64,000 nucleotides of DNA from a bacterium (GTDB lineage Bacteria; Pseudomonadota; Alphaproteobacteria; Micavibrionales; UBA2020), in assembly GCA_029945425.1 (NCBI GenBank), contig JAQSDV010000002.1:1342569-1406568 (forward strand), written 5' to 3'. Positions 16,427-24,631 of this stretch are shown here, piece after piece. Every line of letters starts with the position of its first letter. The first letter of the stretch is position 1. Position numbers and translations under genes: made by a program. The notes beneath the pieces are model-generated. The model was not told the origin of the DNA. It did no database searches and saw only the letters and a program-made list of their open reading frames with translations.

Positions 16427-19192
16427 CTAGAGGACGACAAGGTTGCCGCTGAGGACCAGCGCCGCCTCGTCGGTGCCGAGGTTGACCCCCGTCAGCGACG
16501 CGATCTGAACGAAACTCGATCCGCCGGTCAGCCCGTTCGCGTCCACCTTCACGATGGTGTTGCTGCCCACTTGCGTGATCTGCACGAAATCGGTGACCGT
16601 GCCGGTATAGCCGACCAGCATATCCGCGATATCGAGCACGTCATTGCCCGCGCCCGACACGAAATCGGTGATCGTGTCAACGCCGCCCTGCGCCGCAGGC
16701 AGGTTGAAGACAAACGTGTCGGAACCCGCGCCGCCGGTCATCCTGTCCGCGCCGCTGCCGCCGACAAGGATATCGTCGTCGAGCCCGCCCAGCAGCGTGT
16801 CGTTGCCCAAGCCGCCAAACAGCGTATCATCGCCCGCGAGGCCAGACAGCGTGTTCGCGCTATTGCCCCCCGTGATGATGTTGTCGGCAGCATTGCCCGT
16901 ACCGTTGCCGGCGTTGCCGAGCGTCAGGTTCTCAATCTCCGCGCCGATGGTGAACGTGACGGCCGAGATGACCGTATCCGTTCCCTGGCCTGCGAGTTCC
17001 GAGACAATGTCGCCCGCCACGTTGACAAGGTAAGTGTCGTCGCCGAGCCCGCCGATCATCGTGTCGCTGCCCAGGAAACCATCGAGCGTATTGTCGCCCG
17101 TGTTGCCGGTGAGCACGTTCGCAGTCGCGCCGCCGCGCGCATCGATGTTGCCCGCGCCCGTCAGGGTGATATTCTCGATGCCGGGCAGAAGCGCGTGATA
17201 GTTGGGGAAGTCGATGGTGATCGCGGTCAGCACCGTATCGATGCCAGCCGTGTCCGTGATCTTGTCGAAGGATGTATCGACGATGTAGAAATCATTGCCC
17301 GCGCCGCCGAGCATCGTATCCGCGCCCGCGCCGCCATCCAGCGTGTTGCTGCCCGAATTGCCGGTCAGCGTGTTGTCGAGCGCGTTGCCGGTCGCATCGG
17401 TGTTGCCGGCGCCGGTCAGCGTCAGCCGCTCCACGCCCGCAGCTGTGCCGGCAAGCGAGAAGGTGACGGAGGATTGCACAAAATCGATGCCTTCGCCGCC
17501 CGCTTCCGTCACGGTGTCACCCGCGTCATCCACATAATAAAGGTCATTGTCGAGACCGCCCGCCATCGAGTCCGCGCCGGTGCCGCCGTCCAAGGTATCA
17601 AGGCCGATACCACCGTCGAGCGTATCGTTATCGCCCTCGCCCAGCAGCCTGTCATTGCCGGCATTGCCGACCAGCGTATCGTCGCCCGCCTGGCCGGAGA
17701 GCGTATTCTTGATCGCGTTGCCTGTGATTTCGTTGTCGGCGTTGTTACCGATGACGGCGACCGCGCCTGTACCGTCGATCACGAGGTTTTCAAGTTCCGC
17801 GCCCAGCGTGATTTTCACGGTGGTATGAACCGTGTCGTTGCCCTCGCCCGCGTTTTCGAAAATACGCGCGGTTGAAAGGTTGACGTAGTAAATATCGTCG
17901 CCGTCGCCGCCGATCAACGTGTCGGCGCCGCCGCCGCTGATAAGCACGTCATCGCCCAGCAGGCCCGTCAGCGTGTTCTTGCCGCCGCTGCCGGTGATCG
18001 TGTTGTCGTCATCGGTGCCGGAACCGTTAACGGTGCCGCCGGTCAGCGTCAGGTTCTCCACATCCGCCGCGCTTGCGGCAAGATCGAAAGACACAGTGCT
18101 GATGATATGGTCGGTACCCTCGCCCGCGAGTTCGAACACCAGATCGCCTGCGCGGTCGACGTAATAGGTGTCATTGCCGAGGCCGCCGGTCATCGTATCC
18201 GTGCCCAGCTGCCCGTTGATGGTGTTGTCGGCGTCGTTGCCGGTCACGATATCGTTATAGGCGGAGGCATAGACGTTCTCGATCACCGTATTGAAAGCAA
18301 TCGCGGTCGCAGCCAGGTCGGTACCGAGACCATGGCGGGTCAGCGCACCCTCGCGCAGGTCGATCTGCAAGGCGCCGGAGGCGGAATTCGCGTCCAACAT
18401 GTCGATTCCGCCGGCGTCCCAGATCGTGCGGATCTTGCCGTCGGCGCGCAGTTCGTAAACATCGTTGCCGGTGTGGTATGTCATGTTCGCGCCATACATC
18501 AGCTGGAAGGCGCGGATATCGACGGGCATCGGCGTGACCTGAGAGCCGCGCAGAAGCGATGCGTATTCGCCAAGGTCGACCAGCTGCGGGTCGTTATAGC
18601 TCATGACGGTGTCATAGCCGTTGTCGAGCGCGGGGGGAAGCAGCGGCCGGCCGTTGCCGCCATCGTCATGCGGGTGCTTCATGCCGAGCGCGTGACCGAT
18701 CTCATGCAGGGCCGTCGCGAAGGCAAGGCTCCCCTCGCGCAGCGCGCCTTCCTGGTAAACGATGCTGGCATCGAACAGGAACACGTCGCCTTCGGGGTTC
18801 GGGTAGCTCGTGCGGTCTTCAAGGAAGCCGGGCAGGAAATCGTTCGTCACATAATCAGGGTCGGGGAACAGTGCAAGACCAATGATGGAGCCTGCATCAC
18901 CCGCGTAAGTGAAGGCCATGTCGGCATTGCTGGTCAGGAAGCTGGGGCCGTCCGCCTCGATCATCTGAAAGGAAATATTCGCAACCGACGCCCAGGCGTC
19001 GAGCGCCTTGGTGATTGCCGCCATCCCGGACGACGACCATTGCTTAACCGTGTAATCAGTGCCGGTGTAGAAAGTATAAGTCAGCACCAGCGGCTCGCCC
19101 ATCGTGGCAACCCAGGAGCCGCCCTGCACCACGCCGTCGATATTGTCATCGCCCGTGAGCGGAATACTGTTGGTGACCGGAACAATCGCCAT
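16427..19192 (-). CDS. Serralysin-like metalloprotease with RTX repeats
   Basis: A 921-residue secreted protein. The N-terminal peptidase M10 domain holds the full zinc motif HEIGHALGMKH (about residue 161) and a Met-turn YDTVMSYND (about 192). From about 310 to 880 come repeated modules with RTX nonapeptides (GGxGxDxLxG) and intervening IENLTLTG-type strands, about six copies, which bind calcium and form beta-rolls. There is no signal peptide; the C-terminal hydrophobic end (LVLSGNLVVL) suits type I secretion. No type I exporter genes are in the window. The ATG at 19192 follows a GGGGG site; a start 36 bases upstream lacks one. Confidence 0.92.
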   Translation of the reverse strand: MAIVPVTNSIPLTGDDNIDGVVQGGSWVATMGEPLVLTYTFYTGTDYTVKQWSSSGMAAITKALDAWASVANISFQMIEADGPSFLTSNADMAFTYAGDAGSIIGLALFPDPDYVTNDFLPGFLEDRTSYPNPEGDVFLFDASIVYQEGALREGSLAFATALHEIGHALGMKHPHDDGGNGRPLLPPALDNGYDTVMSYNDPQLVDLGEYASLLRGSQVTPMPVDIRAFQLMYGANMTYHTGNDVYELRADGKIRTIWDAGGIDMLDANSASGALQIDLREGALTRHGLGTDLAATAIAFNTVIENVYASAYNDIVTGNDADNTINGQLGTDTMTGGLGNDTYYVDRAGDLVFELAGEGTDHIISTVSFDLAASAADVENLTLTGGTVNGSGTDDDNTITGSGGKNTLTGLLGDDVLISGGGADTLIGGDGDDIYYVNLSTARIFENAGEGNDTVHTTVKITLGAELENLVIDGTGAVAVIGNNADNEITGNAIKNTLSGQAGDDTLVGNAGNDRLLGEGDNDTLDGGIGLDTLDGGTGADSMAGGLDNDLYYVDDAGDTVTEAGGEGIDFVQSSVTFSLAGTAAGVERLTLTGAGNTDATGNALDNTLTGNSGSNTLDGGAGADTMLGGAGNDFYIVDTSFDKITDTAGIDTVLTAITIDFPNYHALLPGIENITLTGAGNIDARGGATANVLTGNTGDNTLDGFLGSDTMIGGLGDDTYLVNVAGDIVSELAGQGTDTVISAVTFTIGAEIENLTLGNAGNGTGNAADNIITGGNSANTLSGLAGDDTLFGGLGNDTLLGGLDDDILVGGSGADRMTGGAGSDTFVFNLPAAQGGVDTITDFVSGAGNDVLDIADMLVGYTGTVTDFVQITQVGSNTIVKVDANGLTGGSSFVQIASLTGVNLGTDEAALVLSGNLVVL

Positions 19193-19419
19193 TTTAAAAA
19201 GCCCCCTTGAAAACTCTGCGCCGCCCATGACCTGTTATGTCAAGCGGCATATCTACCATCTCAGTTAACACTACATAGGCTGTGCTTAAAAATCCGTTGC
19301 AAAATGGAACTGTCCCCAAAAATACCGCAGCCTTTAACGAATTGGGGCGCGCGCGGGAAAAAACGAGCCGCGCGGGATAAATTTATGCAAATAGTTTGGC
19401 TGTCTTTTAACGAGAGAGA

Positions 19420-19496
19420 TGGCGTTTCCGGCGGGATTTGAACCTGCGACCCTCAGTTTAGGAAACTGATGCTCTATCCAGCTGAGCTACGGAAAC
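19420..19496 (-). tRNA. tRNA-Arg (anticodon CCT)
   Basis: A full cloverleaf is readable on the minus strand: acceptor GTTTCCG paired with CGGAAAC, D arm TAGCTCAGCTGGATAGAGC, anticodon arm TCAGT-TTCCTAA-ACTGA with anticodon CCT, variable loop, and T arm GCAGGTTCGAATCCCGC region. The discriminator G and the CCA end are encoded (19420-19423). It lies alone between the RTX gene and a secreted-protein gene. Confidence 0.95.
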
Positions 19497-19519
19497 GTAT
19501 ATCCTCTTCAAACTACAAT

Positions 19520-19559
19520 AAAAAAGCGCGGCGTTCAAATTCTGACCGCCGCGCTTTTT
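19520..19559. terminator. Intrinsic terminator, both directions possible
   Basis: An eight-base GCGCGGCG/CGCCGCGC stem flanked by A and T tracts (AAAAA at left, TTTTT at right). It follows the secreted-protein gene ending at 19576 and separates it from tRNA-Arg. Confidence 0.82.
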
Positions 19560-19575
19560 AAAATATCGACGGCGC

Positions 19576-20268
19576 TTAGTTGCGATGCCCGCCCGGACCC
19601 CTGTGGTCGCGGCCACCGCCGCCACGATGGTCGTCACGACCGCCACCGCGCTTGCCGCCACGGTTGCCGTGGTGATCATCGCGATGGTTGTTGTCGCGGA
19701 AGATGATGATGGGCGGCGGCAGTATCACGCGCGGCTGCTGCCAGCGGTGATTGTCATTGTAATGATGGTTGTTGTGGCCGCGGAACAGCGGGCCGATCAG
19801 GATGATCGGCGCGACGGGGCGCGTGTAGATATAGTTCGGATACGCCTGCGCATAGATGCGGGTCTGGTTTTCGTTGAAGGCAAGGCGGTTTTCAAGGGCA
19901 GAGGCGTTCATTTTCGCGTTGCCGAAATTCAGCTGGCCGAGGCCGTCATCGAGGTTGTAGGCGCGCAGGGGCGTTTTGTAGCCGTTGCGCAGTTCGAATT
20001 CCACGCCGACACGTTCGCCGGTCTGCTCGACGCGCGCTTCGATAAAGCCGAGGCCTGCGCGGTAATAGGTGTTCTCGCGCAGCAGCGGCAGTTGCGCCAC
20101 GGCGTCGATCACTTCGGGCGCGATGTAATTATTGCTGACCAGCTCGGTCTGCTGCTGCTGGCGGGTTTGCGTGACGTCAACAGTCTGGGCGTTCGCGGCG
20201 GTCGCAAGGCCGACTGTCCCGCCGACGGCGAGCGCAAAAGTCAGGGCAAGAGATTTCAGTTTCTTCAT
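19576..20268 (-). CDS. Secreted protein with His/Gly/Asp-rich tail
   Basis: A 230-residue exported protein. Signal peptide 1-27 (hydrophobic core LALTFALAVGGTVGLATA, cleavage after ANA). A folded middle (35-140) of unknown family, then IILIGPLF and a low-complexity C-terminus (about 165-230) rich in His, Asn, Asp, Arg and Gly (HNNHHYNDNH, GGGRDDHRGGGG) that could bind metal ions or nucleic acid. The ATG has GGAGGGAC upstream. It is monocistronic with a strong terminator. Function unknown. Confidence 0.75.
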   Translation of the reverse strand: MKKLKSLALTFALAVGGTVGLATAANAQTVDVTQTRQQQQTELVSNNYIAPEVIDAVAQLPLLRENTYYRAGLGFIEARVEQTGERVGVEFELRNGYKTPLRAYNLDDGLGQLNFGNAKMNASALENRLAFNENQTRIYAQAYPNYIYTRPVAPIILIGPLFRGHNNHHYNDNHRWQQPRVILPPPIIIFRDNNHRDDHHGNRGGKRGGGRDDHRGGGGRDHRGPGGHRN

Positions 20269-20396
20269 GGGTTTAGTCCCTCCACGTTATTAGAAGCTCT
20301 TGGTGTGGCCTTAGGTATATGCCCGATCCGGATTCTCGGCAAGCTGATTTATGGCAACATAGTTGCGCCTAAAAACAGCGGTAAATCAAAGGGATA

Positions 20397-20840
20397 TCAG
20401 GGCTTCTTCCCGAACTGCGCCGTCTTGGGTGCGGCGAGGGAGACTTTGGTCGATACATCGTCCAGCGAAAACTGTTCCAGCGCGGGCGGCTCGCCGCCGA
20501 GCTGGGTCAGCGCCTGATGCGCGTCGCGGATCGCCTGTTTGTTGTCGAAGTCGCGGAAGGACACGATGGCGTGGCTGGGCGCGCCCTGCAGGTTATAGCT
20601 TTTGTCGATCGTCATCGTGGTGATATGCGCGGTGAATGATTTGAAATCGTAGAGCGTCGCCACGACCGCCTGCGTCGTCAGGCCGCTTTCGAAGGGCGAC
20701 CACAGCACGGGGTGGAAATAACGCTCCACCACGCGCATGTCGTCGACCTTTTCATAGCCCGACTGCTTTTCGCCGGTGCGCAGGCCGCTTGCCTTGTCGA
20801 ACGCCTCGACCATTTTCAATTTTTTAGGGCCAGCCGACAT
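20397..20840 (-). CDS. Conserved hypothetical protein
   Basis: A 147-residue cytoplasmic protein without membrane segments. The ATG has AAGGA eight bases upstream. The sequence is mixed alpha/beta (YFHPVLWSPF, HAIVSFRDFDNKQAIRDAH), with a Pro/Lys-rich end. No family recognised. It is transcribed on its own, divergent from the Sel1-repeat gene. Confidence 0.68.
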   Translation of the reverse strand: MSAGPKKLKMVEAFDKASGLRTGEKQSGYEKVDDMRVVERYFHPVLWSPFESGLTTQAVVATLYDFKSFTAHITTMTIDKSYNLQGAPSHAIVSFRDFDNKQAIRDAHQALTQLGGEPPALEQFSLDDVSTKVSLAAPKTAQFGKKP

Positions 20841-20959
20841 CGCCGCATTCCTTCGCGCATGAATATTTTTCTGTTGGATTTTATGAGGTTAGCAGATCGC
20901 CCCGTTATGTCAACGCGCTATGATTTGCTTATGTTTTGAAGGGCTTATATAAAGGGCGC

Positions 20960-21589
20960 ATGCTGCGTTTCATGTATTCCATGCTGTTTGTCGCTGTCGC
21001 CATCATGCTGGCCGCGTTTTATTACGCGCGCTGGGCTTCGGCGACCGACCAGCTGCGCGCATCCGCCGCGCTCGGCGATGCGTCGTCGCAATATTCGCTG
21101 GCGCGCAAATTGTCGCGCGGCGAAGGCATTGCGGAGGATCAGGAGGCCGCGCTCGCCTGGTTCCGCAAAGCGGCGGAGAATGGCGACGCGAAGGCGCAGC
21201 TGACGATGGCGCGGCTTTATTTTTCCGGCGACGGCGTGGCGAAAGACCCGATGCGCGCCACCATCTGGCTGAAACGCGCGGCCGACAGCGGAGATTCATT
21301 CGCGCAAGGATTGATGGGCATGGCGAGCCTGGGCGGCATCGGCGTCGCGCAGGACCCCTATGCCGCGCTGGCATGGTTCAACAAATCGCAGGAGCCAGAA
21401 GCGAAGCAGCTGGCGCATGTGCTGCAGGAGGATCTGGAGAAGATCGAAGCGAAGCCGGAGGGCGAGCGCGAACAGGAAATGGCAATCTTCAAAAGCCAGA
21501 AGCAGATTTTTATCCAGACCGTTTTTTCAAAACTGATGCTGCGCATGAAACGGCATGAAAACAGAAGGGAATACCTCGATGGAAATTAA
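20960..21589 (+). CDS. Membrane-anchored Sel1-repeat protein
   Basis: A 209-residue protein: one N-terminal membrane segment (MLRFMYSMLFVAVAIMLAAF), then at least three Sel1-like helical repeats (for example DASSQYSLARKLSRGEGI, DAKAQLTMARLYFSGDGV, DSFAQGLMGMASLGGIGV) and a charged C-terminal helix. Sel1 repeats mediate protein contacts. The ATG at 20960 has AAAGGG upstream; a TTG at 20936 is less likely. It overlaps the SDR gene by 11 bases, so the two are probably coupled. Confidence 0.82.
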   Translation: MLRFMYSMLFVAVAIMLAAFYYARWASATDQLRASAALGDASSQYSLARKLSRGEGIAEDQEAALAWFRKAAENGDAKAQLTMARLYFSGDGVAKDPMRATIWLKRAADSGDSFAQGLMGMASLGGIGVAQDPYAALAWFNKSQEPEAKQLAHVLQEDLEKIEAKPEGEREQEMAIFKSQKQIFIQTVFSKLMLRMKRHENRREYLDGN

Positions 21590-22343
21590 GGGCATGGCCG
21601 CGGTTGTCACCGGCGGCGGATCCGGCATGGGCGCGGAAACCGCGCGTCACCTCGCAAAAGCAGGCGCGAAGGTTGCCGTGCTGGACATCAACAAGGCGAA
21701 TGCCGATGCAGTGGCGGCCGAGATTGGCGGCATCGCGTTTGAATGCGATGTCACCAGCGAAGTATCCGCGAAAGCCGCGCTGGATGGCGCGAAAGCCGCC
21801 AACGGCCCTGTGCGCATCCTGATGAACTGCGCGGGCATCGCCCCCGGCGCGCGCGTGGTGGGCAAGGACGGCCCGCATGATCTGGGATTTTTCACCAAAG
21901 TCATCACCGTCAATTTGATCGGCACGTTCAACATGCTGCGCCTTGCCGCCACGGAAATGTCGACGCTCGACGTGCTGAACGAAACGGGCGAGCGCGGCGT
22001 GATTATCAACACCGCTTCCGTCGCGGCCTATGAAGGCCAGATCGGCCAGGCCGCCTATTCCGCGTCCAAGGGCGGCGTCGTCGGCATGACCCTGCCCGCC
22101 GCGCGCGAGCTTGCAAGGTTCGGCGTGCGCGTCGTCACCATCGCCCCCGGCCTGATCGGCACGCCGATGTTGATGCAGATGCCGCAGGAAGTGCAGGACA
22201 GCCTCGTCGCCACAACCCTGTTCCCCAAACGCCTCGGCAAGCCCGAAGAATTCTCGAAGCTAGCACTGCATGTGGTCGAAAACGCGATGATCAACGGCGA
22301 AACCATCCGTCTGGATGGCGCGGTGCGGTTGGCACCGAAGTGA
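21579..22343 (+). CDS. Short-chain dehydrogenase, HSD17B10/3-hydroxyacyl-CoA dehydrogenase-like
   Basis: A 254-residue classical SDR. TGGGSGMG (residues 11-18) binds NAD, NCAG follows at about 87, and catalytic Ser, Tyr and Lys lie in NTASVAAYEG and YSASK (about 160). The C-terminal segment IAPGLIGTPML matches type 2 3-hydroxyacyl-CoA dehydrogenases, suggesting a role in beta-oxidation or branched-chain amino acid catabolism. The ATG at 21579 follows AGAAGGGA; a start 24 bases upstream is in frame but less well placed. Confidence 0.88.
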   Translation: MEIKGMAAVVTGGGSGMGAETARHLAKAGAKVAVLDINKANADAVAAEIGGIAFECDVTSEVSAKAALDGAKAANGPVRILMNCAGIAPGARVVGKDGPHDLGFFTKVITVNLIGTFNMLRLAATEMSTLDVLNETGERGVIINTASVAAYEGQIGQAAYSASKGGVVGMTLPAARELARFGVRVVTIAPGLIGTPMLMQMPQEVQDSLVATTLFPKRLGKPEEFSKLALHVVENAMINGETIRLDGAVRLAPK

Positions 22344-22344
22344 G

Positions 22345-23736
22345 ATGAAGCACTTCCTTCTATTATTTTTCGTGGCTGCCTTGTTGTTCGCAATACAAGG
22401 CGAAGCTCACGCCTTTTCCTGCAAAAGACCAGATAGCAAATTGAAGGATACTCCTTACGTTTTTAAGGGAGAAGTAATAGAAACCAAGAGCGTCCCCGAA
22501 GATATCCCCGCCGAAGAGATAGCGAGGATGAAAAGTGAATTCCCCGGAGATGAAAAAACTTACAATCTATGGTCGGGCAGCGCAAAAATTACTCGCCTGA
22601 AAATTATCACCGCGTATAAAGGTGTTGATGTCCAAGAAATTACGCTTCACCATCGGTCGGGCGGATCACTGTTCGGAGCATCTTTCGAACTGGCAAAAAC
22701 ATATATCGTTTATGCAACAAAGGATGACAACGGGCATTACACAGCATCGGATTCTTGTGACGGCATTTATAACACCGCAACTGCGCGCGACACCAACCAC
22801 TATCATCAGGAACTCATGGCCTATGGCGCGCAGACAGAAGCACTCCAAAAACTTATTGCTGACGATCCGAAGAATCCTTTTCTGCACATTTCCCTTGGCG
22901 CAATTCACGCGGAATACCGTGACTATGCAAGAGCCGAAAAGGATTACGAGCAGGCAATACGTTTATTCTGGCGACCGAATGAGCCTAATAAAGAAGAAAC
23001 ACCGCTCGATGAAATAATACATTCAGCTACGCTTAATCAGACAGGTCTGCGCTCTGCATATGGCAGCGCACTTTATTTTCAAGGAAAATATGAACAGGCC
23101 GAGCGCGCATTGCGCGGTGAAAGCCGCACGGAATCGCGACAGATGTACAAGGCATCCCACCTGATGCTTAAAAACTATGACACCGTGGCCACTTTGGCGT
23201 ACGGTCTCGACGGTATAGAAATAAAGACCCTTGACCTTAGCGGAGCGCATGCTGACGGGCTTGATTTATCCGGCGTAAAAATCGGCGAGCTTATCCTTCT
23301 AAACACGAAAATTTCGAATTCAAATTTTCGACATGCAGAAATCCGTAACATCAGCGTTCAGGACAGCCTTCTTTCACACGTAGATTTTTCCAAAGCGACA
23401 ATCAGCGGAAGTGTAGTGTCGTCCGCGGACTTTAAGGACGCCAATTTCACTGATGCCAAAATTTATATCAGCGACATCGAACGCGTCGATTTCTCACGTG
23501 CCAATTTTCAAGGCGCGGAAATGACGATATATCACCGCCTGACCAACAGCCATTTTGACGGTGCAAACCTCAGCGATTTCGACCTATCCCCTTCGGAGTG
23601 GCAGCAATCCCGCTCGAGCGCCACCGACGCCGCGTTCGAGGCAACGTTCAAAGATGCGCTTTATAACAGCGGCACGAAATGGTTCACCGATTTTGATCCC
23701 GTCAAGGCGGGAGCGAAAAAATCGCCGGCGAAATAA
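22345..23736 (+). CDS. Exported TPR and pentapeptide-repeat protein
   Basis: 463 residues with a signal peptide (LLLFFVAALLFAIQG, about 4-20). The middle (55-150) resembles an N-terminal domain of unknown type, a TPR-like pair follows (about 170-260, NPFLHISLGAIHAEYRDYARAEKDY), and from about 300 a pentapeptide-repeat beta-helix (ADGLDLSG, ANFTDAKI, RANFQGAEM). The base composition is more AT-rich than in the neighbouring genes, hinting at transfer. It starts one base after the SDR stop. Function is unknown; pentapeptide helices usually mediate binding. Confidence 0.75.
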   Translation: MKHFLLLFFVAALLFAIQGEAHAFSCKRPDSKLKDTPYVFKGEVIETKSVPEDIPAEEIARMKSEFPGDEKTYNLWSGSAKITRLKIITAYKGVDVQEITLHHRSGGSLFGASFELAKTYIVYATKDDNGHYTASDSCDGIYNTATARDTNHYHQELMAYGAQTEALQKLIADDPKNPFLHISLGAIHAEYRDYARAEKDYEQAIRLFWRPNEPNKEETPLDEIIHSATLNQTGLRSAYGSALYFQGKYEQAERALRGESRTESRQMYKASHLMLKNYDTVATLAYGLDGIEIKTLDLSGAHADGLDLSGVKIGELILLNTKISNSNFRHAEIRNISVQDSLLSHVDFSKATISGSVVSSADFKDANFTDAKIYISDIERVDFSRANFQGAEMTIYHRLTNSHFDGANLSDFDLSPSEWQQSRSSATDAAFEATFKDALYNSGTKWFTDFDPVKAGAKKSPAK

Positions 23737-23740
23737 TGAA

Positions 23741-24586
23741 TTAGGGCTTCAGGTGCAATCGCGCCTTTGCCTCAAACGTCTCCACAACCTTTTCCGCAGC
23801 CGCTTTGCCGCCGTGGCCGTCGGCGAGGGCGATGAAGAGGTCGCCGTTTTGTTTTGCGGGAATTTTGTAGATGGCGGCGGTGAGGTTGTCCTCGCTGCCG
23901 TTGTGATAGGCGAGTGCGGTGAAGATATCCGCAAGGGCGTCAGTCGCGCCGTCGGCGATGGCCTGTTTCAGGGGCGCGATATAGTCGCGGTGGCGGGTGC
24001 CTTCGAGCAAGCCGTCGGATGATACCATCACATAGACATCCCTGCCCGCGTCGAGGTCTTTTTTCAAATCAACGCTGACGAATTCAGGTTCGCGCAACAC
24101 GCCCGTGATGCCCGCGTCGCCGAAGGCGCGGGAGAGCATGAGGCGGCCATCGACGCGGCCATTTTCATGCACCCGCCCGCCCGCATCCTCGACCTTTTCC
24201 TTTTCGGATGCGATTGCGGCATGATGGTCGCGGGTGATCTTGCGCGCGGTCACATCGCCGGTGGTTTTGTCATGGGTAAAGATGATGACAGGGCTGTCAC
24301 CCAGAAACGCGGCGTTCAGTTTTCCGTCTTTTGAAATAACAACGCCGGTGCCGGTCGCGCCGGAGCGGTATTTGTTCGTATCGACCGCCGCCGCGTGGAA
24401 TGCTTCGGCCAGAAATTTGCGCGCGTCCGGAATATCGAGGCCCGATTGCACAAGGTGGCGGTCTTCCTGATACGGGCGGCGGCCTTGGCGCGAGGTGATT
24501 TGCACGCCGCTCTCGACCCGCGAAAAATCACCCGCAGCAGCGGGCACGGGCGGAAGGCCGTGGAGGGGGTCGGGTTTGGTGGACAT
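23741..24586 (-). CDS. PP2C-type protein phosphatase with permuted motif order
   Basis: 281 residues. The PP2C motifs are recognisable but not in the usual order: GRRPYQEDR (35-43) and SGATGTGVV (75-83), GDS (96-98), SRAFGD (152-157), VSSDGLLEG (188-196) and EDNLT (232-236) follow as normal, yet the metal-binding DGHGG (256-260) with its helix stands at the very C-terminus instead of between the first two. All metal-coordinating Asp residues seem present, so an active Mn/Mg-dependent Ser/Thr phosphatase is plausible. It lies 45 bases downstream of ppk in the same direction. The ribosome binding site is weak. Confidence 0.82.
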   Translation of the reverse strand: MSTKPDPLHGLPPVPAAAGDFSRVESGVQITSRQGRRPYQEDRHLVQSGLDIPDARKFLAEAFHAAAVDTNKYRSGATGTGVVISKDGKLNAAFLGDSPVIIFTHDKTTGDVTARKITRDHHAAIASEKEKVEDAGGRVHENGRVDGRLMLSRAFGDAGITGVLREPEFVSVDLKKDLDAGRDVYVMVSSDGLLEGTRHRDYIAPLKQAIADGATDALADIFTALAYHNGSEDNLTAAIYKIPAKQNGDLFIALADGHGGKAAAEKVVETFEAKARLHLKP

Positions 24587-24631
24587 GTAGGAAGCGTACA
24601 GGATCAGACGGAAAAGGAAAGACGGTTTTTC

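Noticed and set aside
16571..18164. Long plus-strand ORFs opposite the RTX protease
   Set aside because: They are antisense to the repeats; the repeated protein modules impose the open frame. No start signals are seen.
16700..18250. Tandem DNA repeats that might suggest a CRISPR or satellite array
   Set aside because: The repetition follows RTX protein modules in one reading frame and the spacing is irregular at DNA level; no constant repeat with unique spacers exists.
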